Positions 1 through 7,076 of a stretch of DNA of 8,464 nucleotides are shown here, one piece after another. Position 1 is the first letter of the stretch; each line of letters opens with the position of its first letter. The translations under genes were made by a program, and so were the position numbers. A model generated the notes under the pieces. That model made no database searches, was not told the DNA's origin, and saw nothing but the letters and a program-made list of their open reading frames with translations. The DNA lies in assembly GCA_903930085.1 (NCBI GenBank), contig CAIYXD010000197.1:1-8464 (forward strand), in the 5' to 3' direction. The stretch is from an uncultured Flavobacteriia bacterium. Lineage in GTDB: Bacteria > Bacteroidota > Bacteroidia > Flavobacteriales_D > Crocinitomicaceae.

Positions 1-375
1 ATTTACACGATTTTGAAGAAACGATTCAGCAAGAAAATTATATACATAAATAACACCGAAATAGCCACGATTATCTTCCTCTTTCAAGTATTTCGTTCCC
101 CAAAGTGGATTCTCATCCGGCAAACGGAAAACATTCGTATGGAGGTGAAATACGAGCAAGTCACTTCCGATAAGAACGTGTATTTCAAAATTCCCTTTTT
201 CTTTTACACTTAAGCGAATACGAGGATCTGTAACTGAAGTTTTAAGCTGCTCAATTTCACTTGTAATAATTTTCTTAAATTCTCCAAAGACGACTTGACA
301 ATCATCGGCAATATTTTGTTTTAACGCCGATTTGTTCAACAAGAGATCTAAAATGACTTTCGTATTGTCTTCCAT
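1..375 (-). CDS. Conserved-looking hypothetical protein downstream of proS, C-terminus cut by window edge
   Basis: The minus strand reads open from an ATG at 375-373 to the window edge, giving 125 codons without a stop. The protein starts MEDNTKVILDLLLNKSALKQ. It appears soluble: there is no signal peptide or membrane segment, and the first 60 residues look helical and charged. A more strand-like stretch follows (EIHVLIGSDLLVFHLHTNVF, about residues 59-78), then an aromatic stretch with GYFGVIYVYNFLAESF near residues 100-115. Its start lies 2 bp after the proS stop, so the two are almost certainly co-transcribed and perhaps translationally coupled. I do not recognise a characterised family. 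The pairing with proS may be conserved in Flavobacteriales, but that is inference. The C-terminus lies outside the window. Confidence 0.8.
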   Translation of the reverse strand, partial: MEDNTKVILDLLLNKSALKQNIADDCQVVFGEFKKIITSEIEQLKTSVTDPRIRLSVKEKGNFEIHVLIGSDLLVFHLHTNVFRLPDENPLWGTKYLKEEDNRGYFGVIYVYNFLAESFLQNRVN

Positions 376-377
376 AA

Positions 378-1850
378 TTAATATGCTTTGGCGAAAACGA
401 CTCTAGATGCGGAAGGTTTTCCTGTGACCATACAAAACCCTTCTTCCATTTCCTGGTCTAGAGCAATACATCGAATTGTTGCTTGCGTTTCTTCCTTGAT
501 TTTCGCTTCCGTTTCTTTTGTACCATCCCAATGCGCCAAGAAAAATCCACCTTTATCAATTAAAGATTTAAATTCTTCATAAGAATCTACTTTTTGTGTT
601 TTTTCAGCGCGGTAGGCATTTGCTCGAATCAAGAGATTGGACTGAATTGCATCCAGTAAATTTTGAATATAGATTTCAATACCATCAAAATCAACAACTT
701 CTTTTGTTTTCGTATCTCTTCTTGCAACTTCAGCCTTACCATTTGCCAAATCTCTAGGTCCTATTGCAATGCGCACAGGAACTCCTTTAGATTCGTACTC
801 CGCAAATTTCCATCCCGGACGACGGTTGATATCATTGTCGTATTTAAAGGAAATTCCTAATGCTTTAAATTTAGCAGCCAAATCAACCATTTTTTCATTG
901 ATTAATTCCAACTCCTCCTCCGTTTTGTGAATCGGAACTGCAACCACTTGAATTGGCGCTAGTGCTGGCGGAAGAACCAATCCTTCGTCGTCTGAATGCG
1001 TCATAATCAACGCGCCCATTAAACGTGTGGAAACTCCCCAGGAAGTTGCCCATACATATTCTAATTTACCTTCTTTGTCTGCAAATTTCACATCGAATGC
1101 TTTCGCGAAATTTTGACCAAGAAAGTGGGATGTTCCGGCTTGTAATGCTTTTCCATCCTGCATCATCGATTCAATACAATACGTATCCAACGCACCTGCA
1201 AATCGTTCGCTTTCCGTTTTTCGTCCTTTAATAACAGGCATTGCCATGTAATTTTCAGCGAAATCCGCATAAACTTCCAACATCAACTCTGCTTCTGAAA
1301 TTGCTTCTGCTTTTGTAGCATGCGCTGTATGTCCTTCTTGCCAAAGAAATTCCGTTGTTCTTAAAAATAAACGCGTTCGCATTTCCCAACGCACAACATT
1401 TGCCCATTGGTTTATCAAGATTGGTAAATCTCTATAGGATTGAATCCAGTTTTTATACGAATTCCAAATGATGGTTTCAGATGTAGGACGAACAATTAAT
1501 TCCTCTTCTAATTTTGCCGTTGGATCTACGATTACACCGCTTCCATCTTCCGCATTTTTCAAACGGTAATGTGTAACAACGGCGCATTCTTTTGCGAAAC
1601 CTTCGATATGACTCGCTTCTTTGCTAAAATATGACTTTGGAATAAACAAGGGGAAATACGCATTTGAATGTCCGGTTTCTTTGAATTTCTTATCCAGAAT
1701 ATCTTTCATCATCTCCCAAATTGCATATCCATAAGGTTTTATTACCATGCATCCTTTAACATCTGAATGTTCGGCAAGATCTGCCCGATAAACCAGTTCG
1801 TTATACCATTTTGAATAATCCTCTTCTCTTGTTGTGTATTTCTGTGCCAT
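378..1850 (-). CDS. proS: Prolyl-tRNA synthetase, type 3 (archaeal/eukaryotic-like, no editing insertion)
   Basis: Charges tRNA-Pro with proline using ATP, in the cytoplasm. At 490 residues it matches the short type-3 ProRS rather than the roughly 570-residue bacterial type with an INS editing domain. The family N-terminus is clear (EDYSKWYNELVYRADLAEHS, residues 10-29, then KGCMVIKPYGYAIWE). Class II synthetase features follow: the TxE loop in RPTSET (121-126), motif 2 around RWEMRTRLFLRTTEFLWQEG (154-173) with the HTAH loop after it, and motif 3 around WGVSTRLMGALIMTHSDDEG (271-290). The anticodon-binding domain begins near 301 (QVVAVPIHK, later GVPVRIAIGPRDL). The C-terminal domain ends in FAKAY, with the terminal tyrosine typical of this type. 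That domain has only two cysteines (C461, C473), too few for the usual four-Cys zinc site. The ATG at 1850 fits the family start. It leads a two-gene unit with the downstream hypothetical gene. Confidence 0.97.
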   Translation of the reverse strand: MAQKYTTREEDYSKWYNELVYRADLAEHSDVKGCMVIKPYGYAIWEMMKDILDKKFKETGHSNAYFPLFIPKSYFSKEASHIEGFAKECAVVTHYRLKNAEDGSGVIVDPTAKLEEELIVRPTSETIIWNSYKNWIQSYRDLPILINQWANVVRWEMRTRLFLRTTEFLWQEGHTAHATKAEAISEAELMLEVYADFAENYMAMPVIKGRKTESERFAGALDTYCIESMMQDGKALQAGTSHFLGQNFAKAFDVKFADKEGKLEYVWATSWGVSTRLMGALIMTHSDDEGLVLPPALAPIQVVAVPIHKTEEELELINEKMVDLAAKFKALGISFKYDNDINRRPGWKFAEYESKGVPVRIAIGPRDLANGKAEVARRDTKTKEVVDFDGIEIYIQNLLDAIQSNLLIRANAYRAEKTQKVDSYEEFKSLIDKGGFFLAHWDGTKETEAKIKEETQATIRCIALDQEMEEGFCMVTGKPSASRVVFAKAY

Positions 1851-1877
1851 GAAAACTGCGTTTGCTCCAATTAATTG

Positions 1878-1909
1878 TTTGTAAAGTTAGAAATTATACC
1901 TTACCTTTA
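1878..1909 (+). promoter_or_regulatory. Possible Bacteroidota-type promoter for the lipoprotein/OMPP1 unit
   Basis: TTTG at 1878-1881 is followed after 20 bp by TACCTTTA at 1902-1909, a one-mismatch match to the Bacteroidota -7 element TAnnTTTG. A start site near 1914 would leave a leader of about 20 nt before the ATG at 1933. On the other strand, TAACTTTA (1889-1882) could be a weak -7 element for proS, but no TTG sits at a suitable distance. This rests on motif match only. Confidence 0.35.
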
Positions 1910-1932
1910 AATAATTCAATAGTACTTTTGAC

Positions 1933-2838
1933 ATGAAAACTTATCTATACCTTTCTTTTGCACTTTTTGGAACGTTATTTCTAACCTCTTGCTATTCTTC
2001 AAAAATGCTTGTCGACGATGACGTGTACATTTTGAAAAATCAAGCGCTGCCAATTGGAGAATCTTTAACGGATGAAACCTCCTACACGACATTTAAAAGT
2101 CGTCAAAAAAGAAATACTAACGCTTCAAATTATTACAGAGACAATAGAAACTACTTGTACAATTCGAGTTGCAACCATTTTAGTATCGATAGGTTTGGTT
2201 GCGGTTGCAGCTTTTATTCTTGGAACTTTTATTCGCACAGTTTTTATCCAAATAGATTTTACCCATCGTTTTATGCTTACGATCCTTATTTTTATGGCTC
2301 GTATGGATTTTATCCTATTGGATTTTATCCTTTTCCTATGAATACTATTGGTATTTATGGTGGCACGATGTACAATTCAGGCCCGATGGTCTTTACAATT
2401 CCTGAGATACATACCAACCAGCACTCGGGACCTAGAGGAAGTATTTCCGGATTTGGTAACGCCGCTAACAGAAATTCAAATCCGATTGTTTTAAAATCAG
2501 CAAATGCTCCATCCGCTGCGGGTAATAAACCTGTTTCTACTATTCTACGCGATCGACCAATTGGCTCTCAAAGAGAATCTGCACGAGCAACACAAACCCA
2601 AAATCGTCCAATTAGGAGTGAATCCAATACTTATCGGCCATCTGGGGAAAGAAATCAGCGACCTGCAACCCAAAATCGACCTGCGGGAAATCGACCCACT
2701 GGAATTGAGCGTTCAACCACACCAAATCGAGAAATAAATCAACCGCGACAAAATAGAGAAATCAATCCAACTCAAAACAGAGGCGGTAACAATTCCCGCG
2801 GCGGAAGTGGCAACGCTCCATCTCACAAAAGAAATTAA
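1933..2838 (+). CDS. Putative lipoprotein with aromatic-rich middle and Asn/Arg/Gln/Pro-rich tail
   Basis: I do not recognise a named family. Residues 1-20 form a lipoprotein signal peptide: MK, a hydrophobic core, then lipobox LTSC with C20 as the probable lipidated cysteine, so it should be membrane anchored. An acidic DDD follows at 28-30, after which the chain is low complexity. Residues about 65-145 are very rich in Tyr/Phe, with FYP repeated at 104, 109, 127 and 131 and several nearby cysteines (80, 90, 92). Residues about 205-301 are basic and disordered-looking, with repeated NRP, QNR and NRE motifs, and end SHKRN. Surface exposure or wall association is plausible but not shown. The start is fixed by the signal peptide. 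The OMPP1-like barrel gene starts 9 bp downstream, suggesting an operon and possibly a shared envelope role. Confidence 0.8.
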   Translation: MKTYLYLSFALFGTLFLTSCYSSKMLVDDDVYILKNQALPIGESLTDETSYTTFKSRQKRNTNASNYYRDNRNYLYNSSCNHFSIDRFGCGCSFYSWNFYSHSFYPNRFYPSFYAYDPYFYGSYGFYPIGFYPFPMNTIGIYGGTMYNSGPMVFTIPEIHTNQHSGPRGSISGFGNAANRNSNPIVLKSANAPSAAGNKPVSTILRDRPIGSQRESARATQTQNRPIRSESNTYRPSGERNQRPATQNRPAGNRPTGIERSTTPNREINQPRQNREINPTQNRGGNNSRGGSGNAPSHKRN

Positions 2839-2847
2839 TCTTCTGAA

Positions 2848-4308
2848 ATGCGGTTTATACTATTAATTGGAATTCTGTTTGTAGCCCAGTTTGGAGAAGC
2901 CCAAAACGATTCCGACCTCTTCCGATTTTCAAAAACGATGTATTACGGAACGGCTCGATTTGAAGCAATGGGAGGGTCATTTGGTGCGCTTGGTGCCGAT
3001 TTGAGCAGTTCCCAAATTAATCCTGCAGGTTATGGACGTTTCTCCACTTCGAATGTAGGAATATCTATTTATGGCGGAGCAACCAAAAATACGGCCTATT
3101 TTCAAGGATCATATACGGAAGCCAATAAAGGTCAAGGCGGGATAAGCAATTTTGCAATTGTTATAACCGAAGATAAATCGGAAGAAGCATCTGGCTTTAT
3201 TTACCGACAAATTGGCTTTGGATTTAACCAAATCGAGCGTTTCAAAAACACCTTCACGTATGAAGGCCAGCAGTTTGAATCTTTGTTGGATGAGTTCTCC
3301 AGTCAAGCGGATGGTTATTTTCCTGAAGAGTTAAATAGTTATTTTGCTTTTAGTACGGAATTAGCTTACAACACCTATGCGCTCAATTACGACAACATTT
3401 CTAATTCCTATTATTCGTTGCTGAACAATGGCGATATGTTGCACAAAAGAACGGTTGAAACAAAAGGTGGAATTGGGGAATATTTCTTTTCCTACAGCGC
3501 AAACTATTTGAACAAATTATATTTGGGTGCTAATATCGGAATTCGTTCTATCCGTTACCAAGATTCCTATTCCCATACTGAAACATTGACAGACACAAGC
3601 AATACACCGCTGCGTTCTTTTAATTATGAATACCAATATGATACAAAAGGAATAGGAATGAATATAAAGTTGGGCGCGATTTATCTTGTTTCTGAATCCT
3701 TGCGCTTTGGTTTCGCTATCCACAGTTCCACATTTGCAGAGTTGGAAGACAATTATTCTGCGAATATGAGTGCTACGTTTCAGGATTCTATTGTTCAGAT
3801 TTCTGAATCATCTATTCCGGAGGGAAATTATAAATATAAAATTAGAAACCCTGGTAAAATAGTTGGTTCTATAGCCTATGTTTTCGGGACAAAAGGATGT
3901 CTAAATATAGATATAGATTATTTAAATTATAAGAATGCACGTTTCAAAACTACGGAAGATCTCGCCTATACACCCTATGATTATGCGTATGAAAATGAAA
4001 TTGCCAAAACGGTATTTCAGGATGCTGTGAATATTCGTCTTGGTGGCGAATTGGTGGTTTTTCCTGGATTCTACCTAAGAGCTGGAATTGGACATTATGG
4101 AAATGCGTACAGAAAAACGGAGAAAGTTGAACTGAATTCAGATCTTATTTATTCCGGAGGAATTGGAATAAAAACAAAGCTTTGCACGCTGGATGTTTCC
4201 TATCGTCATCGCAGCAATAAGCTGAATTATTATGCGTTTTCGAATAGTCAAGCGGAAATAAACAGCTCTACCGGAATTATTGTATTTAGCGGTTCGATAA
4301 GCTTTTAA
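2848..4308 (+). CDS. Outer-membrane beta-barrel protein, OMPP1/FadL/TodX-like
   Basis: A 486-residue outer-membrane protein. Residues 1-18 form a signal peptide (MRFILLIGILFVAQFGEA, probable cleavage before QN). The family signature follows at about 34-61: GTARFEAMGGSFGALGAD and then SSSQINPAG, matching the Bacteroidota TAR..MGGA..ALG.D....NPAG pattern. This segment corresponds to the N-terminal hatch region of FadL-type channels for hydrophobic compounds. The rest alternates aromatic and polar residues as in amphipathic strands, with repeated small Gly-rich turns, and ends in a strand closing on phenylalanine (IVFSGSISF), the usual outer-membrane insertion signal. The substrate cannot be read from sequence; relatives are often loosely annotated as hydrocarbon transporters or hemin receptors. 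It lies 9 bp after the lipoprotein gene and converges on the next gene with 13 bp between stops; I see no hairpin terminator there. Confidence 0.85.
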   Translation: MRFILLIGILFVAQFGEAQNDSDLFRFSKTMYYGTARFEAMGGSFGALGADLSSSQINPAGYGRFSTSNVGISIYGGATKNTAYFQGSYTEANKGQGGISNFAIVITEDKSEEASGFIYRQIGFGFNQIERFKNTFTYEGQQFESLLDEFSSQADGYFPEELNSYFAFSTELAYNTYALNYDNISNSYYSLLNNGDMLHKRTVETKGGIGEYFFSYSANYLNKLYLGANIGIRSIRYQDSYSHTETLTDTSNTPLRSFNYEYQYDTKGIGMNIKLGAIYLVSESLRFGFAIHSSTFAELEDNYSANMSATFQDSIVQISESSIPEGNYKYKIRNPGKIVGSIAYVFGTKGCLNIDIDYLNYKNARFKTTEDLAYTPYDYAYENEIAKTVFQDAVNIRLGGELVVFPGFYLRAGIGHYGNAYRKTEKVELNSDLIYSGGIGIKTKLCTLDVSYRHRSNKLNYYAFSNSQAEINSSTGIIVFSGSISF

Positions 4309-4321
4309 TACAACCTAAAAT

Positions 4322-5848
4322 CTACAGCAATCGTTTAACAGCTTCAGAAAGTGTGCTTTTTTCAATCTTACTTTCCACCCATGCGGTGATGTTGAAATAC
4401 TCCAAAATAACTTTTTCATTGCGATTATTTAGAAGTTCGTTCAATTCAACTTTCATTTCCTGCCATGTTTTCAAAATAACTGAATTATCGGAAAGTTTAG
4501 CTATTTTACGGATGTTTCGGATGCACACATTTTCAATTTCAAAACTTCGTTCCTTCTTATTGAGATAGCGATTCGTGGATTTTATTAGGTACTCCAAAAA
4601 GTCATAATTTTCAAGTTCAAAATGCAAAACGATATTAAACAACCTGGAAAAGCTGTAAATATCTTGTCGCAAATTCTGCTCGTTATCGTTCAAAACTACA
4701 TTTATGTACGAAAGTGCTTTTTTAAAATCCCCACTACCGAAAAAGCTATACGCTTTACTGTAGGTCAATAATACTTCTTGTTCCTTACTAATTTTTTCAC
4801 CATATTCCTTCTGCAAACGTTCGATTTCAGGAATTAGACTCACGCTTTCCTGAAAAGCACCCTGCGCGTGTAAAAGTGTAAGTTCTAGATTAGAGGAATT
4901 TGTGAAGATCCGAACCATTAAATCCGTTGAATTGAATCCTTTAGTGCCTTCCAAAGATTTTAAATCTGTAATTAATTGTTTTGCTTTTTCAAATTCTTTG
5001 CTCATAATGTAGGTGCGAAGCAGGTGGGAAAGCGTCATAACGTAGCGCTGTCCGGAATCCTCTTTGATTTCAGGATTATGATCCAATATTTCGCGTGTCC
5101 GATTAAAAAACTGGAAACTGTCTTCAAAGTTCCGATTTGTTGCAGCGCACAATCCCTTGATATAATAGCACATCGAGGATGCTCTAGTCGAAATAGCCGT
5201 GTTTTTACCTTTGATTAAGTGGTAATTTGCAATCTCGTCTACCACTTTTCGTTCTTCATCCGTACGCGTGAAACCGCCACTTCTAAAAACGAGATTTATT
5301 TTAGAGTAAATAACTTGGTATTCAGCAAGATTCCGCAACTTTTCGATGACCATTTCCTCTTCTTGCATAAGCCCCTCTATATTGGTAGAGAATTCGCGCG
5401 AATCATACGTTTCCTCAATCAATTTTTTTTCCCAGGAAATCAATTCATACCAATAGTAAAACTTTTCGTTTTGTCTAGCTTGTAATTTTGCCCGAGAAAC
5501 AAATTTTTCACATTCTCTATACAACGCTTTGTTGTATAAAATTTCAACATTTTTTATCTCTTGTTTTAAAACACTACTGATAGATTGCTCACTGTAAAAA
5601 GAACGTAAACTCTTCAATATCAATTTATAAAGATGATTTTTTTCAGAAGGTAAATGATTGACGAAGATCTCAGATTTGAAATCTTCTTTGAGTTTTGCCT
5701 CGTCATAGATAGACTGAGATTCTATAAAATCAAATATTTTCAAGTAATTTTTATCCCCGGACTGCAAAGAAGATGACAATTTAAAAAAGCGCTTTTCTGA
5801 TTTAGTCAGAGACTTTATAAGATTGAATAGTTCAATGGATGGCTTCAT
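4322..5848 (-). CDS. Cytoplasmic helical-repeat (TPR-like) protein of unknown function
   Basis: A 508-residue protein from the ATG at 5848. It has no signal peptide or membrane segment, is rich in Lys, Glu, Ser and Leu, and appears almost entirely alpha-helical. The N-terminus (MKPSIELFNLIKSLTKSEKR, residues 1-20) is a compact motif followed by a helical region to about 90. TPR-like helix pairs are visible near 98-130, 228-259 (YYIKGLCAATNRNFEDSFQF), 273-300 and 361-392 (YSKAYSFFGSGDFKKALSYI). Such repeats usually bind proteins, but no partner or enzymatic domain can be identified. The frame extends to a TTG at 5866; I prefer the ATG because the TTG overlaps the apparent -7 promoter element, which would start transcription downstream of it. 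The gene is probably monocistronic, with its own promoter and the preceding gene's terminator just upstream. Confidence 0.8.
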   Translation of the reverse strand: MKPSIELFNLIKSLTKSEKRFFKLSSSLQSGDKNYLKIFDFIESQSIYDEAKLKEDFKSEIFVNHLPSEKNHLYKLILKSLRSFYSEQSISSVLKQEIKNVEILYNKALYRECEKFVSRAKLQARQNEKFYYWYELISWEKKLIEETYDSREFSTNIEGLMQEEEMVIEKLRNLAEYQVIYSKINLVFRSGGFTRTDEERKVVDEIANYHLIKGKNTAISTRASSMCYYIKGLCAATNRNFEDSFQFFNRTREILDHNPEIKEDSGQRYVMTLSHLLRTYIMSKEFEKAKQLITDLKSLEGTKGFNSTDLMVRIFTNSSNLELTLLHAQGAFQESVSLIPEIERLQKEYGEKISKEQEVLLTYSKAYSFFGSGDFKKALSYINVVLNDNEQNLRQDIYSFSRLFNIVLHFELENYDFLEYLIKSTNRYLNKKERSFEIENVCIRNIRKIAKLSDNSVILKTWQEMKVELNELLNNRNEKVILEYFNITAWVESKIEKSTLSEAVKRLL

Positions 5849-5864
5849 ATAAATTGTAAATTTC

Positions 5865-5893
5865 AAAAGTTAAAAATAACGATTACCATCAAA
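5865..5893 (-). promoter_or_regulatory. Probable promoter of the helical-repeat protein gene
   Basis: Reading the minus strand, TTTG (5893-5890) is followed after 17 bp by TAACTTTT (5872-5865), one mismatch from the Bacteroidota -7 element TAnnTTTG. Transcription would begin about 5-10 nt downstream, leaving a very short leader before the ATG at 5848. This would exclude the in-frame TTG at 5866 as the start. Motif evidence only. Confidence 0.45.
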
Positions 5894-5903
5894 CTTTCAT
5901 GGA

Positions 5904-5990
5904 TTTGGGTTAATTATTTGGGAGTTGGGATTATCTCCTTTCAGTCGATGCTGCCTGCGGCGGTTGGGAGTTGTTATTTGGGATTTGTGA
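5904..5990. repeat. G-rich direct-repeat block around a GC-rich core
   Basis: A non-coding block in the 251-bp gap at 5849-6099. The 10-mer TTGGGAGTTG occurs at 5918-5927 and 5964-5973, and the 10-mer TTATTTGGGA at 5914-5923 and 5974-5983; further TTTGGG/TTGGGA copies lie at 5904-5909 and 5925-5930. Between them lies a core of about 36 bp whose stretch 5942-5963 is 16/22 G+C, far above its surroundings. The core can fold weakly (5950-5955 with 5959-5964, two G-U pairs). It resembles a dispersed intergenic repeat, but copies elsewhere in the genome cannot be seen from here. Confidence 0.5.
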
Positions 5991-6006
5991 CCAATAAAAC
6001 TTGGGC

Positions 6007-6037
6007 AAAAAGAAAAGCTTTGGTTTCCCAAAGCTTT
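6007..6037 (-). terminator. Rho-independent terminator of the glucosaminidase gene
   Basis: A perfect 10-bp stem, AAAGCTTTGG (6014-6023) with CCAAAGCTTT (6028-6037), closes a 4-nt loop that reads GAAA (a GNRA tetraloop) on the minus strand. Reading the minus strand, the stem runs into a T-rich tail (TTTTCTTTTT, ending at 6007). The plus-strand exit has no T tract, so the direction is clear. It lies about 62 nt beyond the stop codon of the minus-strand glucosaminidase gene and insulates the next minus-strand gene. Confidence 0.85.
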
Positions 6038-6099
6038 CCAACAAACAACAACAAACTAAAAAACCTCACACACCTATTGAAATAGGCTGGAATTAACCA

Positions 6100-7011
6100 T
6101 TATCGGAGGGAAACTTTTTCACCTTTTTTGAGAATTACATCTGGTGATGTACTATCGTTATATTTTAATAAAGATTCCAATTTCAAGGCTTGTACTTGAG
6201 AAACCTCCCGTAAACTCATACTCTCTGTTAATTTCAATACTTTATTTTTCGACTTATTTCTTTTTCGCTGGATATAAACAATATCGCCTTCCTCCAAGAT
6301 GTCTTTTTTGGAATCAAAATCATTGTATTTGTATAATTGCCACAATCCTATTCCAAATTCTTTTGAAAGGCGATAAAACGTATCTCCTTTTTTGGCGATG
6401 ATATAATTCACCTTATTTTCATGCTTTGCAATAGTATGCGCTTGAGTACTATTTTTTTGATTGGAAACAAGTAATACTGGCGCATTCAAATTATTTGGTG
6501 AGCCAATAGCATCTAATTCATACAATTTCAGTTCATCAATTATAGCAATCAATAGTTCCGGATACTTAGGGTTTGTAGCATAACCAGCATCTTTCAGTCC
6601 TTTTGCCCATCCTTTGTAATCTGTTAATTCCAGTTGAAATAAACCGCTGTATCTTTTTTTATCCAATAGAAAATTACTGTGATCTATATACGATTGCTCG
6701 GCATTTGCATACACACGAAAACATTCCCCCTTGGAATCATCGTCCATGTACATTTTGTCCCCAGTCCAATCGTGGCATTTTATTCCAAAATGGTTATTTC
6801 CTTTTCTTGCTAATTCAGAATTCCCACTCCCCGACTCTAAAATTCCCTGCGCAAGCGTAATACTTGCTGGAATTTTGCTTTGAACCATTTGTTGAACAGC
6901 AATTATCCGCCAAATTTCAGCGTATTCTTTTTTAGAAAGTTGTTTTTCAATTTCACTAGCCCGAGCGAATAAAACTGCAGAAAATCCAATAATAAGTGCA
7001 ATTAACTTCAT
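6100..7011 (-). CDS. Secreted GH73-type glucosaminidase (peptidoglycan hydrolase) with C-terminal LysM domains
   Basis: A predicted exported cell-wall hydrolase of 303 residues that would cut GlcNAc-MurNAc glycan strands in the periplasm or at the surface. Residues 1-18 form a signal peptide (MKLIALIIGFSAVLFARA, AxA-type site). The GH73/FlgJ-like domain spans about 30-165: SKIPASITLAQGILESGSGN (45-64) carries the probable catalytic glutamate E59, NNHFGIKCH (72-80) is the usual follow-on motif, and GYATNPKYPE (143-152) is the typical C-terminal motif. A linker leads to one clear LysM domain at about 203-248 (YIIAKKGDTFYRLSKEFGI, then LYKYN and EGDIVYI). A second, more divergent LysM-like repeat spans about 258-302 (ESLLKYND, LKKGEKVSLR). 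LysM domains bind peptidoglycan. The gene stands alone, divergent from clpB, and ends at a strong terminator. Substrate specificity is inferred from family. Confidence 0.92.
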   Translation of the reverse strand: MKLIALIIGFSAVLFARASEIEKQLSKKEYAEIWRIIAVQQMVQSKIPASITLAQGILESGSGNSELARKGNNHFGIKCHDWTGDKMYMDDDSKGECFRVYANAEQSYIDHSNFLLDKKRYSGLFQLELTDYKGWAKGLKDAGYATNPKYPELLIAIIDELKLYELDAIGSPNNLNAPVLLVSNQKNSTQAHTIAKHENKVNYIIAKKGDTFYRLSKEFGIGLWQLYKYNDFDSKKDILEEGDIVYIQRKRNKSKNKVLKLTESMSLREVSQVQALKLESLLKYNDSTSPDVILKKGEKVSLR

Positions 7012-7076
7012 CCTTTCTATTTTGAATGTAAAGTAATCAATACGGCTTACAGCTTCGAAAGTTACATAAATTGTTT

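Noticed and set aside
13..213. 66-codon open frame on the plus strand
   Set aside because: It is antisense to the minus-strand gene after proS, which starts 2 bp after the proS stop and reads open to the edge.
1923..1930. Exact TAnnTTTG match (TACTTTTG)
   Set aside because: It ends 2 bp before the ATG at 1933, so transcription from it would start at or after the start codon. The weaker element at 1902-1909 is better placed.
2072..2341. 89-codon hydrophobic open frame inside the lipoprotein gene
   Set aside because: The apparent membrane-like composition is a frame-shifted reading of the TTTTAT-rich DNA coding for the Tyr/Phe segment; the lipoprotein frame has a signal peptide and full length.
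4309..4321. Possible bidirectional terminator between convergent genes
   Set aside because: Only 13 bp separate the stops, and I find no stem-loop there beyond the palindromic AAGCTT inside the barrel gene end.
6073..6086. Short palindrome CCTATTGAAATAGG after the glucosaminidase stop
   Set aside because: The stem is only 5-6 bp with no T tract; the 10-bp hairpin at 6014-6037 is the credible terminator.
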